Assembly: GCA_965222745.1 (NCBI GenBank)
Contig: CBDCUW010000005.1
Location: 3,472,001-3,536,000, forward strand
Direction of reading: 5' to 3'
Source of the DNA: CBDCUW01 sp965222745
GTDB lineage: Bacteria; Planctomycetota; Planctomycetia; Pirellulales; Pirellulaceae
Length of the DNA: 64,000 bases
Part shown: in pieces, positions 44,673 through 52,618 of the stretch
Layout of the letters: every line of letters starts with the position of its first letter
Position numbering within the stretch: position 1 is the stretch's first letter
Translations under genes and position numbers: made by a program
Notes under the pieces: generated by a model
What the model was told of the DNA's origin: nothing
Seen by the model: only the letters and a program-made list of their open reading frames with translations
Database searches by the model: none

Positions 44673-44683
44673 AGCCCGACTCT
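44673..44683. repeat. Target-site duplication, right copy
   Basis: AGCCCGACTCT after the right end of the insertion sequence; the interrupted MITE-like repeat continues from here to about 44700. Confidence 0.85.
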
Positions 44684-44728
44684 CCCAGAGGAAGAGTGCT
44701 GTCGAATGACGAATCGGCATACGCTTCC

Positions 44729-45934
44729 ATGGCAGTTTTTTCTTACACAGGCGTTGATCGCGATTCGACGACCGTCCGAGGCACGGTCGCCGCTGACACT
44801 CCGCGCCAGGCAAGAGACCAACTGCGTGGCGAAGGAGTCCGCGTTAAGAAGCTCGCCGAGTGTGTGACGAAATCGAGCCGCAGTTGGCTGCCAAAGCTCT
44901 CGCTTGCTTCCTCCAGCGCTCAGTGGGCGACTGCCGTTCACGAACTGGCGATGCTTCTGCATGCGGGCATCCCGATGCTCGATGCGCTCGATACGCTTGC
45001 CGAACAAAATCGCGGCGCCTTTCGAACGGCGATTCTGGGTGTCCGCGACCGAGTGGCGGCAGGTTCGTCGCTGGCCGAGGCGCTGGGCGATCGGCCCGAC
45101 CTGTTCGACGCCGCGTCGGTCCACATGGTCGAGGTGGGCGAGAACTCCGGCACGCTCGACTCCGTTCTCGGACAACTTGCCGAGTTCAAACAAAAGCAGT
45201 TGGCCCTTCGCGACAGTGTCACCACGGCGATGGTTTATCCGGCGTTCTTGATCTGTTTTGGAACGGCGGCGGCGATTTTCTTGATGACTTCCGTTCTGCC
45301 GCCATTGTTGGAAAGTTTGCAGGAAACGCTCGACCGTTTGCCCTGGCCGACGATGGTTGCCAAAACCGTCAGCGACGCGCTGCTTGCCTACGGTTGGTTG
45401 CTGTTGATCGCTGGGGTCGCAGCGGTTTTCGCAATCACGCTGATGCTGCGAACCGAACGGGGCAAAGAAATCTGGCACCGCACCCTGTTGCGTTTACCAT
45501 TGATCGGACCGATGGCGATCAAGCAGGGGGTGGCCCGGATTGCCATGATCATCGCCACCCTTTCGCGCAGCGGCGTCGAATTGACTCGCGCTGTCGAATT
45601 GGCCGAACGGTCGACGGGAAATGTGATCTTCAAGAAAGCCCTGCGCACCTGTGGCCAGCGGATCGCGGCGGGCGAAGAGTTCGCCGACGCGTTGGAACAA
45701 AGTGAAGCATTTCCGCCACTTGCCGTTCGAGTCTTTTCGGTCGGCCAACAATCGGGCACGCTGGACGAGATGCTGTTTCGCTTGGCCGACGATTACGACA
45801 CACAAGTTGCCACGGCATCAGCCAGGCTGACAGCCTTGTTGGAACCGGCATTGATTCTGGTCCTTGCCGCCATGGTTGGTTTTTTGCTGTTGGCGACGAT
45901 TTTGCCCATTCTGGAGGCGGGAAATGTCATGTGA
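44729..45934 (+). CDS. gspF: Type II secretion inner-membrane platform GspF
   Basis: 401 residues from ATG 44729 (MAVFSYTGVDRDSTTVRGTV, the canonical GspF start). Two cytoplasmic GspF domains each end in membrane helices: ELAMLLHAGIPMLDALDTLA and VEVGENSGTLDSVL in the first, IATLSRSGVELTRAVELA and VGQQSGTLDEML in the second; the last helix is ALILVLAAMVGFLLLATILPI. It anchors pseudopilus assembly. The last 11 bases overlap gspG. The insertion sequence 56 bp upstream may separate it from the gspDE promoter. Confidence 0.96.
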   Translation: MAVFSYTGVDRDSTTVRGTVAADTPRQARDQLRGEGVRVKKLAECVTKSSRSWLPKLSLASSSAQWATAVHELAMLLHAGIPMLDALDTLAEQNRGAFRTAILGVRDRVAAGSSLAEALGDRPDLFDAASVHMVEVGENSGTLDSVLGQLAEFKQKQLALRDSVTTAMVYPAFLICFGTAAAIFLMTSVLPPLLESLQETLDRLPWPTMVAKTVSDALLAYGWLLLIAGVAAVFAITLMLRTERGKEIWHRTLLRLPLIGPMAIKQGVARIAMIIATLSRSGVELTRAVELAERSTGNVIFKKALRTCGQRIAAGEEFADALEQSEAFPPLAVRVFSVGQQSGTLDEMLFRLADDYDTQVATASARLTALLEPALILVLAAMVGFLLLATILPILEAGNVM

Positions 45935-46418
45935 CGATCAAAGACGAACTTCTTGTTTCGCTGCTTCGACGCGCGGCCGTTTGGCCAACTGTGTCGTGCC
46001 ACGACGACGGCGCGGTGCTTTTTCGTTGGTGGAATTGATCGTGGTGATGGTCATTCTTGGCATGTTGGCCGGACTGGTCGCGGTCCGTACCCGCGGGTAT
46101 CTGATTTCGTCTCGGCAACACACCGCCAAGACTCAGATCGCTGAAATCGTCAAAGCGATCGAAACGTTTTATGCCGACCAGGGCCGCTACCCGACGACCG
46201 ACGAAGGTCTCGAAATCCTGACCGAGGGAACGACGACGTGGCCGGACGGCTTTCTTCCCAAAGTTCCGCTCGATCCTTGGAAGAACGCCTACGAGTATGT
46301 CAGTCCCGGCAGCAATGAAGCGTTTGAAGTGATCTCCCTGGGAGCCGACGGACGGGAAGGGGGCGAGGGCGAGAATCAGGATTTTTCGAGTGAATCGCTG
46401 GACTCAAGCGATGCTTAG
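45924..46418 (+). CDS. gspG: Major pseudopilin GspG
   Basis: 164 residues from ATG 45924, supported by GGAGG 6 bases upstream. A long leader ends in RRRRGA before FSLVELIVVMVILGMLAGLVAV, the hydrophobic N-helix; if cleaved to leave Phe at +1 and Glu at +5, the -1 residue is Ala rather than the normal Gly. The globular part has the GspG signature (YPTTDEGLEILTE, FLPKVPLDPWKNAYEYVSPG, VISLGADGREGG). It polymerises into the pseudopilus. The acidic C-terminal tail is lineage-specific. Confidence 0.95.
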   Translation: MSCDDQRRTSCFAASTRGRLANCVVPRRRRGAFSLVELIVVMVILGMLAGLVAVRTRGYLISSRQHTAKTQIAEIVKAIETFYADQGRYPTTDEGLEILTEGTTTWPDGFLPKVPLDPWKNAYEYVSPGSNEAFEVISLGADGREGGEGENQDFSSESLDSSDA

Positions 46419-47013
46419 ATGCAAACGATTTTTCGAACCGGATTGCGATGCGATTTCGGAGAAATCGCCGACAGTCGGCCAGTTCTCCGAACTGGCACAC
46501 ACGCCTTCGAGCGATGCGATTTCGGAGAAATCGCCGACGGTGCGGCGCGCTTTCACGCTGATCGAATTGGTCGTCGTGATGATCGTGCTGGCGTTGCTCT
46601 CCTCGTTGGTCGTCTTCTCGCTTCGCGGCACCATGGATCATCATCAGTTGAGCCGCGCGGTGGAGACGTTTGAAATTTTCGACGCCCGCGCCCGTCGAGA
46701 CGCCCGCAGCGCCCAGGCACAGGTCCTGGCAACGATCGATCGCAATCGCGGCCGACTGACGGTGGGAGACCGCCGCGACGGCGCGACTTACCATCTGCCC
46801 CGCCAAGTGGAGATCGCGGAAATTCGACTGCGCCGCGGATCGGCCGTGGGCAGTAGCATGTCGATCGACGTCGGCCGCCAAGGACAAACTCCCACCTATG
46901 CAGTCTGTTTTCAACGCGGCAAAACGAGTCGCTGGTTGGTGGTACTTGGGCTCAGTGGCCAAGTGATCGCACTGGATGATCAAGAGGAGGTCGATGAGAT
47001 TCTCTCGTTGTAA
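46411..47013 (+). CDS. gspH: Minor pseudopilin, GspH-like
   Basis: 200 residues from ATG 46411, which overlaps the gspG stop. The hydrophobic helix is FTLIELVVVMIVLALLSSLVVF preceded by VRRA, again Ala at -1. With this start the leader is ~45 residues and is largely translated palindromic repeat (46445-46538). A GTG at 46540 would give the short leader V-R-R-A and leave the repeat untranslated. Weak similarity outside the helix is normal for GspH. It belongs to the tip/shaft of the pseudopilus. Position between G and I supports the assignment. Confidence 0.88.
   Translation: MLRCKRFFEPDCDAISEKSPTVGQFSELAHTPSSDAISEKSPTVRRAFTLIELVVVMIVLALLSSLVVFSLRGTMDHHQLSRAVETFEIFDARARRDARSAQAQVLATIDRNRGRLTVGDRRDGATYHLPRQVEIAEIRLRRGSAVGSSMSIDVGRQGQTPTYAVCFQRGKTSRWLVVLGLSGQVIALDDQEEVDEILSL
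46445..46538. repeat. Family A palindromes inside or just before gspH
   Basis: Two identical 28-bp units starting GCGATGCGATTTCGGAG (46445-46472 and 46511-46538), each with a palindrome GCGATTTCGGAGAAATCGC, flank a third palindrome GCCAGTTCTCCGAACTGGC (46478-46496). The spacing of 66 bp is a multiple of three, so the reading frame is kept. Confidence 0.85.
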
Positions 47014-47455
47014 GCTCCGTCGCAAATCATCCAGTCCTCGGAAGGCTTTTCGCGCACATTCGACCGTTCCTTCCGGTTTCACCTTGATGGAAGTCGTGGT
47101 GGGATTGACCTTGATGGCCACGGTCCTTGTCGGTTCGTTGTTGTCTTTTTCGGCCCACCGTCGTCAGCTTCGCCGTGCCGATGCGAAAATCGCGGCGGTT
47201 GCTGTTGCCGACGACTTGCTCAGCCGGTTCATGGGCAGCCGTGAAGGTATCCCTCTTTTGGCTAACGGATCGATTGACAGTCATCCCACCTGGTACTGGC
47301 AAACGCAGCCGGTCGGGACGACAGCTCCGGCCGGAGTGCCGCTGCAAGTGATTCGTCTGCAAGTGATTGAAATCACGGCCAGCGGCGAACACCGGGTGCA
47401 CACATCGGTCGATGTGGTCCGCCGGTCAAACATCGATACCGCTGGAGGCGTGTGA
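46994..47455 (+). CDS. gspI: Minor pseudopilin GspI
   Basis: 153 residues from ATG 46994, with AGGAGG just upstream and 20 bp overlap with gspH. A basic leader ends in PSG before FTLMEVVVGLTLMATVLVGSLL, a canonical prepilin peptidase site (Gly at -1, Phe at +1, Glu at +5). The body has GSID...WYWQTQ and repeated hydrophobic strands (LQVIRLQVIEI) like GspI. It belongs to the pseudopilus tip complex with J and K. Confidence 0.88.
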   Translation: MRFSRCKLRRKSSSPRKAFRAHSTVPSGFTLMEVVVGLTLMATVLVGSLLSFSAHRRQLRRADAKIAAVAVADDLLSRFMGSREGIPLLANGSIDSHPTWYWQTQPVGTTAPAGVPLQVIRLQVIEITASGEHRVHTSVDVVRRSNIDTAGGV

Positions 47456-48012
47456 TGGAAAGCCGAAAGCGAAGCGGGTTCACGTTGATCGAGTTGTTGG
47501 CATCGGCGGTCCTGGCAGCGATGATGACCGCGGCGCTGCTGAGTGTCGTTTGGTCGTCGGTTCGAGAAACCAATCAGCTTCGCCAGGCGGAAATCAACCG
47601 CTGGCCCGTGACGCAACTGGTTTCCCAAATGCGCCGTGACTTCTTGAATGCTCGCGGCATGGCGGTCACTGCCGACGGAGTATCATTGTATGGATTTCTT
47701 GGTCACGACCGTCGCGACGGCTCACCGACGCTTCGTGCCGGCGCGGTCCGTTACCAACCGGTTCGCGCCGCCGGCCGCATGATCCTGGTTCGACGGGCTT
47801 CCAGCGAGGATGGTGAAACCAGCCAACCGGTGTGGTTTGGTTTTGGAACGCTGCAAATCGAACCTCTGGAAGAAACCGATGCCGAGGATGCATTGTTGCA
47901 TCAAGCGGTCACGGGAGGATTGCCGCCAGTACCGGGAAGTTTTCGAGTCACGATGTTGGCCGACAATGGCAAGGTCCTTTGGCGCGAGGTGATTCATCAT
48001 CATGCCGGATAG
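47455..48012 (+). CDS. gspJ: Minor pseudopilin GspJ
   Basis: 185 residues from ATG 47455, chosen over GTG 47452 because GGAGG lies 6 bases upstream. The leader MESRKRSG precedes FTLIELLASAVLAAMMTAALL, a standard prepilin site. The globular part holds QLVSQMRRDFLNARGMAV and LVRRASS, typical of GspJ. Its last 11 bases overlap gspK. Confidence 0.88.
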   Translation: MESRKRSGFTLIELLASAVLAAMMTAALLSVVWSSVRETNQLRQAEINRWPVTQLVSQMRRDFLNARGMAVTADGVSLYGFLGHDRRDGSPTLRAGAVRYQPVRAAGRMILVRRASSEDGETSQPVWFGFGTLQIEPLEETDAEDALLHQAVTGGLPPVPGSFRVTMLADNGKVLWREVIHHHAG

Positions 48013-48964
48013 CGTGCTGGACAAAAGATCGAAACCACAGCGGCGCGGGTATGTCCTGCTGGTCGTGTTGGCCGTGTCGGTGTTGGTCGTGACCGTGCTG
48101 GCGACACTTGCCAAAGTCAGCCTTCGGCGAGGATTGCAGGCCGCCGATGCACAGCGATCATTGCAGCAGAGATGGGGCGCGTTGACTTTGGAAAAGTCTC
48201 TGCTGTATCGCGCACCCAAAGTTTTTGAACTGCGTGAAAAGATAGCTGCCCAGCAAACACCCGGACTGCCGCCGACACCCTTCCTTCGCACCGCGGTCAG
48301 CATCGGTGGGGTTACCTTCGACATGTTGCTTGCCGACGAAGATGCCAAATTGAATCTCAACTCGTTGTACCACCACGCCGGGCAGCGGGAGGTAGAACAG
48401 GCGATCGCCAAAATCGCCGGGCCGGCATTCGCGATGGCCGCCGAGTTGACGCCGGTGACCCCGCCGCTACTGCTCAGCAGGCAGTCGCCGCGGCTGTTGG
48501 CAGGTCAAGACGAATCCGAAAACGAACGGGAAATCCCCGACGCGTTTCGCAGCTGGGGCGAGGTGTTTGATCTGGGGCGATTGCGGCGAGCGACCGGTAT
48601 CGAGGCAGGCCTTCCAATCGCTACGACCGGTATAACCTGTTGGGGAAGCGGACAGTTGAACTTTCGACGAGCTTCGGACGATGCGATTCTGGCGGCTGCC
48701 GGCTCGGTGATTCAAGATGGAGGCGCCCGGCGAATGCTGCAGCGATACCGCAAAAACCCCACTTCCGCGCTCGGTGTGCTGATCGAAACGGAGGTCAACA
48801 CACCGGCAAATCGCCGCCGCCTGCGAGGTCTGTTGTCCGAAACCAGTACCAATTTTTCCCTCTGGATTCACGCCTCGGCAAAAACAGGCAAGCCCTACCA
48901 ACAGTTCATCGTGATGTCCCGCGACGACGAAGGAGTCACTCGTTATCAAAAGTTTGCATACTGA
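48002..48964 (+). CDS. gspK: Type II secretion minor pseudopilin GspK
   Basis: 320 residues. The N-terminus KRSKPQRRG-YVLLVVLAVSVLVVTVLATL is a GspK-type leader and helix without a Glu at +5, as in other GspK proteins. The body contains LLADEDAKLNLNSLY, the DExxKLNLN motif diagnostic of this family. It caps the pseudopilus tip with I and J. Confidence 0.92.
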   Translation: MPDSVLDKRSKPQRRGYVLLVVLAVSVLVVTVLATLAKVSLRRGLQAADAQRSLQQRWGALTLEKSLLYRAPKVFELREKIAAQQTPGLPPTPFLRTAVSIGGVTFDMLLADEDAKLNLNSLYHHAGQREVEQAIAKIAGPAFAMAAELTPVTPPLLLSRQSPRLLAGQDESENEREIPDAFRSWGEVFDLGRLRRATGIEAGLPIATTGITCWGSGQLNFRRASDDAILAAAGSVIQDGGARRMLQRYRKNPTSALGVLIETEVNTPANRRRLRGLLSETSTNFSLWIHASAKTGKPYQQFIVMSRDDEGVTRYQKFAY

Positions 48965-49017
48965 TCCGAAAACCGATCTGATGGAGTGACCCGGCTCGTA
49001 CCTCGACGGCTGAAACC

Positions 49018-49584
49018 ATGGATATCGCGACGCAACAACGACTGCTTTCTTGCCTTGCGGGCACTTTTCTGCTCGGCACCATCGGGGCAGTCTATTGGTC
49101 GGCCGCGGCAATCGAACCAGCCGGTGTGGCCGGCAGGCCAGCCGGCAAGCAACCGGTGATCGGCGAGGAACCGGTTGTCAGCGCCCCACCGGCGGACAAT
49201 ACCCGCTTAGCCATGCCGCTGCGCGGGACACTTTATGATCCACCCGAGCCGAAACCGACTCCGCCGCCAACGGTCAAGGTTCAGCCCAAAACCACTCCGC
49301 CGCCCTCCAAACCCAAGTTGAACCTCACCTTGGTCGGCACGATCATCCAGTCCGATCAAAGCCTAGCCATCATCGCCGATGAATCGGGAAAGTTTGACGT
49401 CAAGGGAGTGGGCGAGCCGCTGGAACTGTCTCCGCTGGGAGTAAGGATTCAGAAAATCGAATCCGAACAAATCACGCTGCAGTATCAAGGCGACGAGTCA
49501 ACGATTCGGCTGGAAAAGAAGAGCAGCGGTCCGAAAGGTGGCGGCGGCGGGCGGCGGGCAAACAACCGGAGACGCATCCCATGA
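49018..49584 (+). CDS. GspC-like inner-membrane linker protein
   Basis: 188 residues. One N-terminal TM helix (LLSCLAGTFLLGTIGAVYWSA), a Pro-rich linker (~75-100) and an HR-like domain (LNLTLVGTIIQSDQSLAIIADES... GVGEPLELSPLGVRIQKIESEQITLQYQ) follow the GspC layout; the C-terminus is Gly/Arg-rich instead of a PDZ domain. In T2SS, GspC links the inner-membrane platform to the secretin. Position between K and L is unusual, as gspC is usually first. The stop overlaps the next start (ATGA). Confidence 0.75.
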   Translation: MDIATQQRLLSCLAGTFLLGTIGAVYWSAAAIEPAGVAGRPAGKQPVIGEEPVVSAPPADNTRLAMPLRGTLYDPPEPKPTPPPTVKVQPKTTPPPSKPKLNLTLVGTIIQSDQSLAIIADESGKFDVKGVGEPLELSPLGVRIQKIESEQITLQYQGDESTIRLEKKSSGPKGGGGGRRANNRRRIP

Positions 49585-50999
49585 GCCTGCCCGGTTGCGC
49601 GGTGATCGAACGATCGGGCGGTTGGCTGTTGGTCGTCGGTGACGAAACGGAAGAACTTGCGGCAGACGTCGAACCGTCTGAATTGGCGGTGTGCGCTGAT
49701 CTGATGACCAAGCTGGCCGGAATGAAGAACCCCAGTTGCGTTCTGGCGCCCGATTCGACTTCCTGTTTCTTCGCAAAGCTTTCTCCCGATGACGACATCG
49801 ACGTCCGCGATCGCGCCGCGCTGGCCTACGAGTTCGAGGATCATTTGCCGATCGACGCCGAATCGATGGTCGCCGATTTCACGGTCGTTCCTTCCGGCCA
49901 ACCGCAAAAGCAAGTCGCCGCGATCGCCGTCCCCATCGATCGTTGGCACGCGATTGCCGAAGCATTGGAATCGGTCGGCATTCCGGTTCGCAGCATCGTA
50001 CCCCGAGCAGTGCTAGCGGCGCGGGCGCTGGTCGAATCGGGTGAATTGGCCGACGATGCCGAACTGTTGTTGGTGGAAGGTGACCAGTGCGACGCAATCA
50101 CGCTCCGCAGTCGCACGCTTGCCGCTTGGAAACATTTCCGTGTCGATCGGTCACAACTGCGGCGGTACAAGTTGCTTGACAGCACCGAAGAGGCGGGCGA
50201 AGTGGTGGTTGCCGGCGCCGATTTGAATCCGCGATCGATCATCTTGGACGCCTATCCCCGAGCCCGGCTGAACGGTGAAAACGCCAGCGACTTGGCCGTT
50301 CGTGGTGCCGCACTGCTGATCCATCATCCCTCCAGCCGCTGGTTCAACTTGCGTCGCGATGCGTTGGGACCGTCCGATCCATTGCGGGCGATCCAAAGTC
50401 AGCTTCGCCTACTTGGCCTGGCCGTTGCCGCATGTTTGCTGGCGTTGGCCGTCGGCGGCTGGTGGCGCACCCACCGAATCGAATCACAGATCACCACCGT
50501 CCAGGCAAAGCAACAACAGCTGTTCCGCGAAGCGTTCCCCGGTTCACGAGTTCCCGGAGCGATTCTGAGGCGCGTTCGCAGCGAACATGCCAAGGTGCTC
50601 GGTTCGCGAGGTGAAACATCCGAAGTCGACGTGCCGGTTTCGGCAACGATGGTACTTCGCGAGCTTTTGGGGGCATTGCCCAGCGAGGTTCGATTTCGGA
50701 TCACTCACATCAAAATCGCCGACGGCCAAGTCGATCTCGATCTGCAGGTTCGCAATCCGGTTGATGCCGGCGCATTGGCAACGTCGCTCTCCTCCGCCGG
50801 CTTCGATGTCAAACCGCCCGGCACCACTCTGAAAGATGCTCGCACCTTCGAATCGCTGCTGGAAGCAACCTGGACTGCCCGAACCTTGGCGGACGACCCA
50901 AAAGCGACCGGTCAAACGGAAACGCAGGACCAAAGTCGGACTCGGCAGCCCGAATCGACCCTTTCGATTCACGCGCGAATCGGAGGACCGATCGGATGA
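49581..50999 (+). CDS. GspL/PilM-PilN-like assembly protein
   Basis: 472 residues. The N-terminal ~260 residues form an actin-like domain (CFFAKLSPDDDIDVRDRAALAYEFEDHLPIDAES, AIAVPIDRWHAIAEALES), then one TM helix (~280-300, LLGLAVAACLLALAVGGWW), then a periplasmic ferredoxin-like part (VPVSATMVLRELLGALPSEVRFRITHIKI). This is the GspL plan, which recruits GspE to the membrane. The stop overlaps the next gene (ATGA). Confidence 0.85.
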   Translation: MSLPGCAVIERSGGWLLVVGDETEELAADVEPSELAVCADLMTKLAGMKNPSCVLAPDSTSCFFAKLSPDDDIDVRDRAALAYEFEDHLPIDAESMVADFTVVPSGQPQKQVAAIAVPIDRWHAIAEALESVGIPVRSIVPRAVLAARALVESGELADDAELLLVEGDQCDAITLRSRTLAAWKHFRVDRSQLRRYKLLDSTEEAGEVVVAGADLNPRSIILDAYPRARLNGENASDLAVRGAALLIHHPSSRWFNLRRDALGPSDPLRAIQSQLRLLGLAVAACLLALAVGGWWRTHRIESQITTVQAKQQQLFREAFPGSRVPGAILRRVRSEHAKVLGSRGETSEVDVPVSATMVLRELLGALPSEVRFRITHIKIADGQVDLDLQVRNPVDAGALATSLSSAGFDVKPPGTTLKDARTFESLLEATWTARTLADDPKATGQTETQDQSRTRQPESTLSIHARIGGPIG

Positions 51000-51535
51000 A
51001 CGACGCGGCAAAGCAGACGACTCGCCGGCGATGGCTCGTCACGTTGGCGCTGGGCATCCTTGGCGTTTACGCGATCCTGAGTGTGTTGGACGCCCGGTCG
51101 GCTTCCAGCCGGTTGGCCCAGGCGCAAGCCGATCTCGATGAAGTTTCACGGAAGCTGGGCGAGATCAATCGGCTCCGCCAGGCCCCCAAGGTGGCGGCGC
51201 TGCAGCTTGAATCGCCCGCCGAAATTGCCAACCGTGTCTCGGCCGCGCGGGAATCGGCCGGGTTGCCGCAGTCGAGCCTGCTGAAGGAACAACCGCTCGA
51301 TCCAGCCAGAATCCAGCGCAGTGACTTCGAACTGCGTGCCACCAACGTCGAACTGTCGGCGGCGACGCTGCAGCAAATCATCACCTTCTGCGAAGCCTTG
51401 CGGGATGAGGAAACCGGCACCGTGGTTCGCGATATCACCCTGACCGAGCCGCAGAACGACAACCGCGGCGGGCAGGAAAAATGGGAAAGCCAGTTGGTCT
51501 TGACCCAGATGATTTTTTCTCCGAAAAGCCGGTGA
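50996..51535 (+). CDS. GspM/PilO-like protein
   Basis: 179 residues. One N-terminal TM helix (WLVTLALGILGVYAILSVL), a coiled coil (~38-62) and a periplasmic ferredoxin-like part (FELRATNVELSAATLQQIITFCEALRDE). Size and order match GspM, which pairs with GspL. It is the last overlapping gene of the secretion cluster. Confidence 0.8.
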   Translation: MNDAAKQTTRRRWLVTLALGILGVYAILSVLDARSASSRLAQAQADLDEVSRKLGEINRLRQAPKVAALQLESPAEIANRVSAARESAGLPQSSLLKEQPLDPARIQRSDFELRATNVELSAATLQQIITFCEALRDEETGTVVRDITLTEPQNDNRGGQEKWESQLVLTQMIFSPKSR

Positions 51536-51571
51536 CGACTGTCGGTTGTTGTGCGCACACAGGCTTTGCGG

Positions 51572-52441
51572 ATGACGCGAGCAAGAATCCTCCTGTTGAA
51601 CCAATGTTTCACGGTCGCCCTGGCGACGGTGGTGCTGGCTGGCTGCGCGGTGTTGAAGGGTTCCAACGAGTCGATCATTCGTATTCAGGCTGCTCAGAAT
51701 CCCGCCGAGGCGGCGCGGTTGACTTTGGTGGGAGTCAAGGCGCTTCATCACGGCGAGGTGGAACGGGCCGCCGACAAATTCACCGCCGCGATCGATGCCG
51801 ACAAAACTTACGGCCCCGCCCACAACAATCTCGGCCTGCTGCATTACGAACAGGGTAACCTCTACCAGGCCGCGCTGGCGTTCGAACAGGCAATGGATCT
51901 GATGCCGCAAGACCCGGCGGTCTACTACAACATGGCATTGACGCTGGAGACCGCCGGACGAGTCTTTGAGGCGATGGATCTTTATTCCCAAGCGGTCGAA
52001 ATGGATCCCGCCAATCCCAACTTCTTGGGCAACCTGGTCAGGCTGCGACTCCGGTTGGGAGAAGACGATCCCACGGTGGTGACGCAGTTGCAGGATTTGA
52101 TCCTGATTGAAACGCGGCCCGACTGGCGCCGCTGGGCCGACCGTCAACTTTCGCTGACTTTCAATCCCACGTTGGACCGCGGTCCAGAGACACCCGAATT
52201 CGACACCCAAAGTGACGAAGATCGATCGGACGAAGAGGAGCGGCTGCGAAACAACATCATCGAGTTGACGCCGATCGATGATCCCGATTCGATCCGCTGG
52301 CAAAGGAACGAGATCCCGGCGCCCCCTCCCGACCTCTCCGCACCCCAAACGGAAGAGCTTCCCACTCCGCCCTCGGCACCCATTTCCGACGGCGGATCCC
52401 TCAACGACCTTCCGCCCAGCATCGACGTGCCCGAAGAGTGA
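51572..52441 (+). CDS. TPR lipoprotein
   Basis: 289 residues from ATG 51572 (GTG 51551 is an alternative). A lipobox signal (FTVALATVVLAGC) puts the protein on a membrane. Four TPR-like repeats (~40-170, e.g. YGPAHNNLGLLHYEQGNLYQAALAFEQAM) are followed by an acidic, Pro-rich tail. It starts 36 bp after the gspM-like gene and may act as a pilotin or scaffold for the secretin, as TPR lipoproteins do for type IV pili. That role is inferred from position. Confidence 0.85.
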   Translation: MTRARILLLNQCFTVALATVVLAGCAVLKGSNESIIRIQAAQNPAEAARLTLVGVKALHHGEVERAADKFTAAIDADKTYGPAHNNLGLLHYEQGNLYQAALAFEQAMDLMPQDPAVYYNMALTLETAGRVFEAMDLYSQAVEMDPANPNFLGNLVRLRLRLGEDDPTVVTQLQDLILIETRPDWRRWADRQLSLTFNPTLDRGPETPEFDTQSDEDRSDEEERLRNNIIELTPIDDPDSIRWQRNEIPAPPPDLSAPQTEELPTPPSAPISDGGSLNDLPPSIDVPEE

Positions 52442-52465
52442 TTCTCCGTTAGTGTTTGCACAAGT

Positions 52466-52547
52466 TTCTCTGGCTCCCTCTCTCCTCTTCTCCCCCTCTT
52501 GTTCAAGTGGGGGAGTGGGGGAGAAGAGGAGAGAGGGAGCCAGAGAA
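52466..52547. repeat. Long perfect hairpin after the secretion cluster
   Basis: Two 31-bp perfectly complementary arms (52466-52496, starting TTCTCTGGCTCCC, and 52517-52547) with a 20-base loop that contains CTTG-TTCAAG. It could end transcription of the T2SS operon, but has no T-tract, so it is listed as a repeat. Confidence 0.85.
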
Positions 52548-52618
52548 GCGAGACACCGGAGCGGCTACAATCTTTGTATTCCCCCACGCTGAAGTTTTCT
52601 TGATGCACGGAATCTGCC

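Noticed and set aside
38828..52441. Type IV pilus operon instead of T2SS
   Set aside because: GspG and GspK signatures (LDPWKNAY, DEDAKLNLN) and the D-to-M set fit type II secretion; no PilT, PilB pair or major pilin is seen.
52466..52547. Rho-independent terminator
   Set aside because: The hairpin is strong but no T-tract follows on either strand, so it is kept as a repeat.
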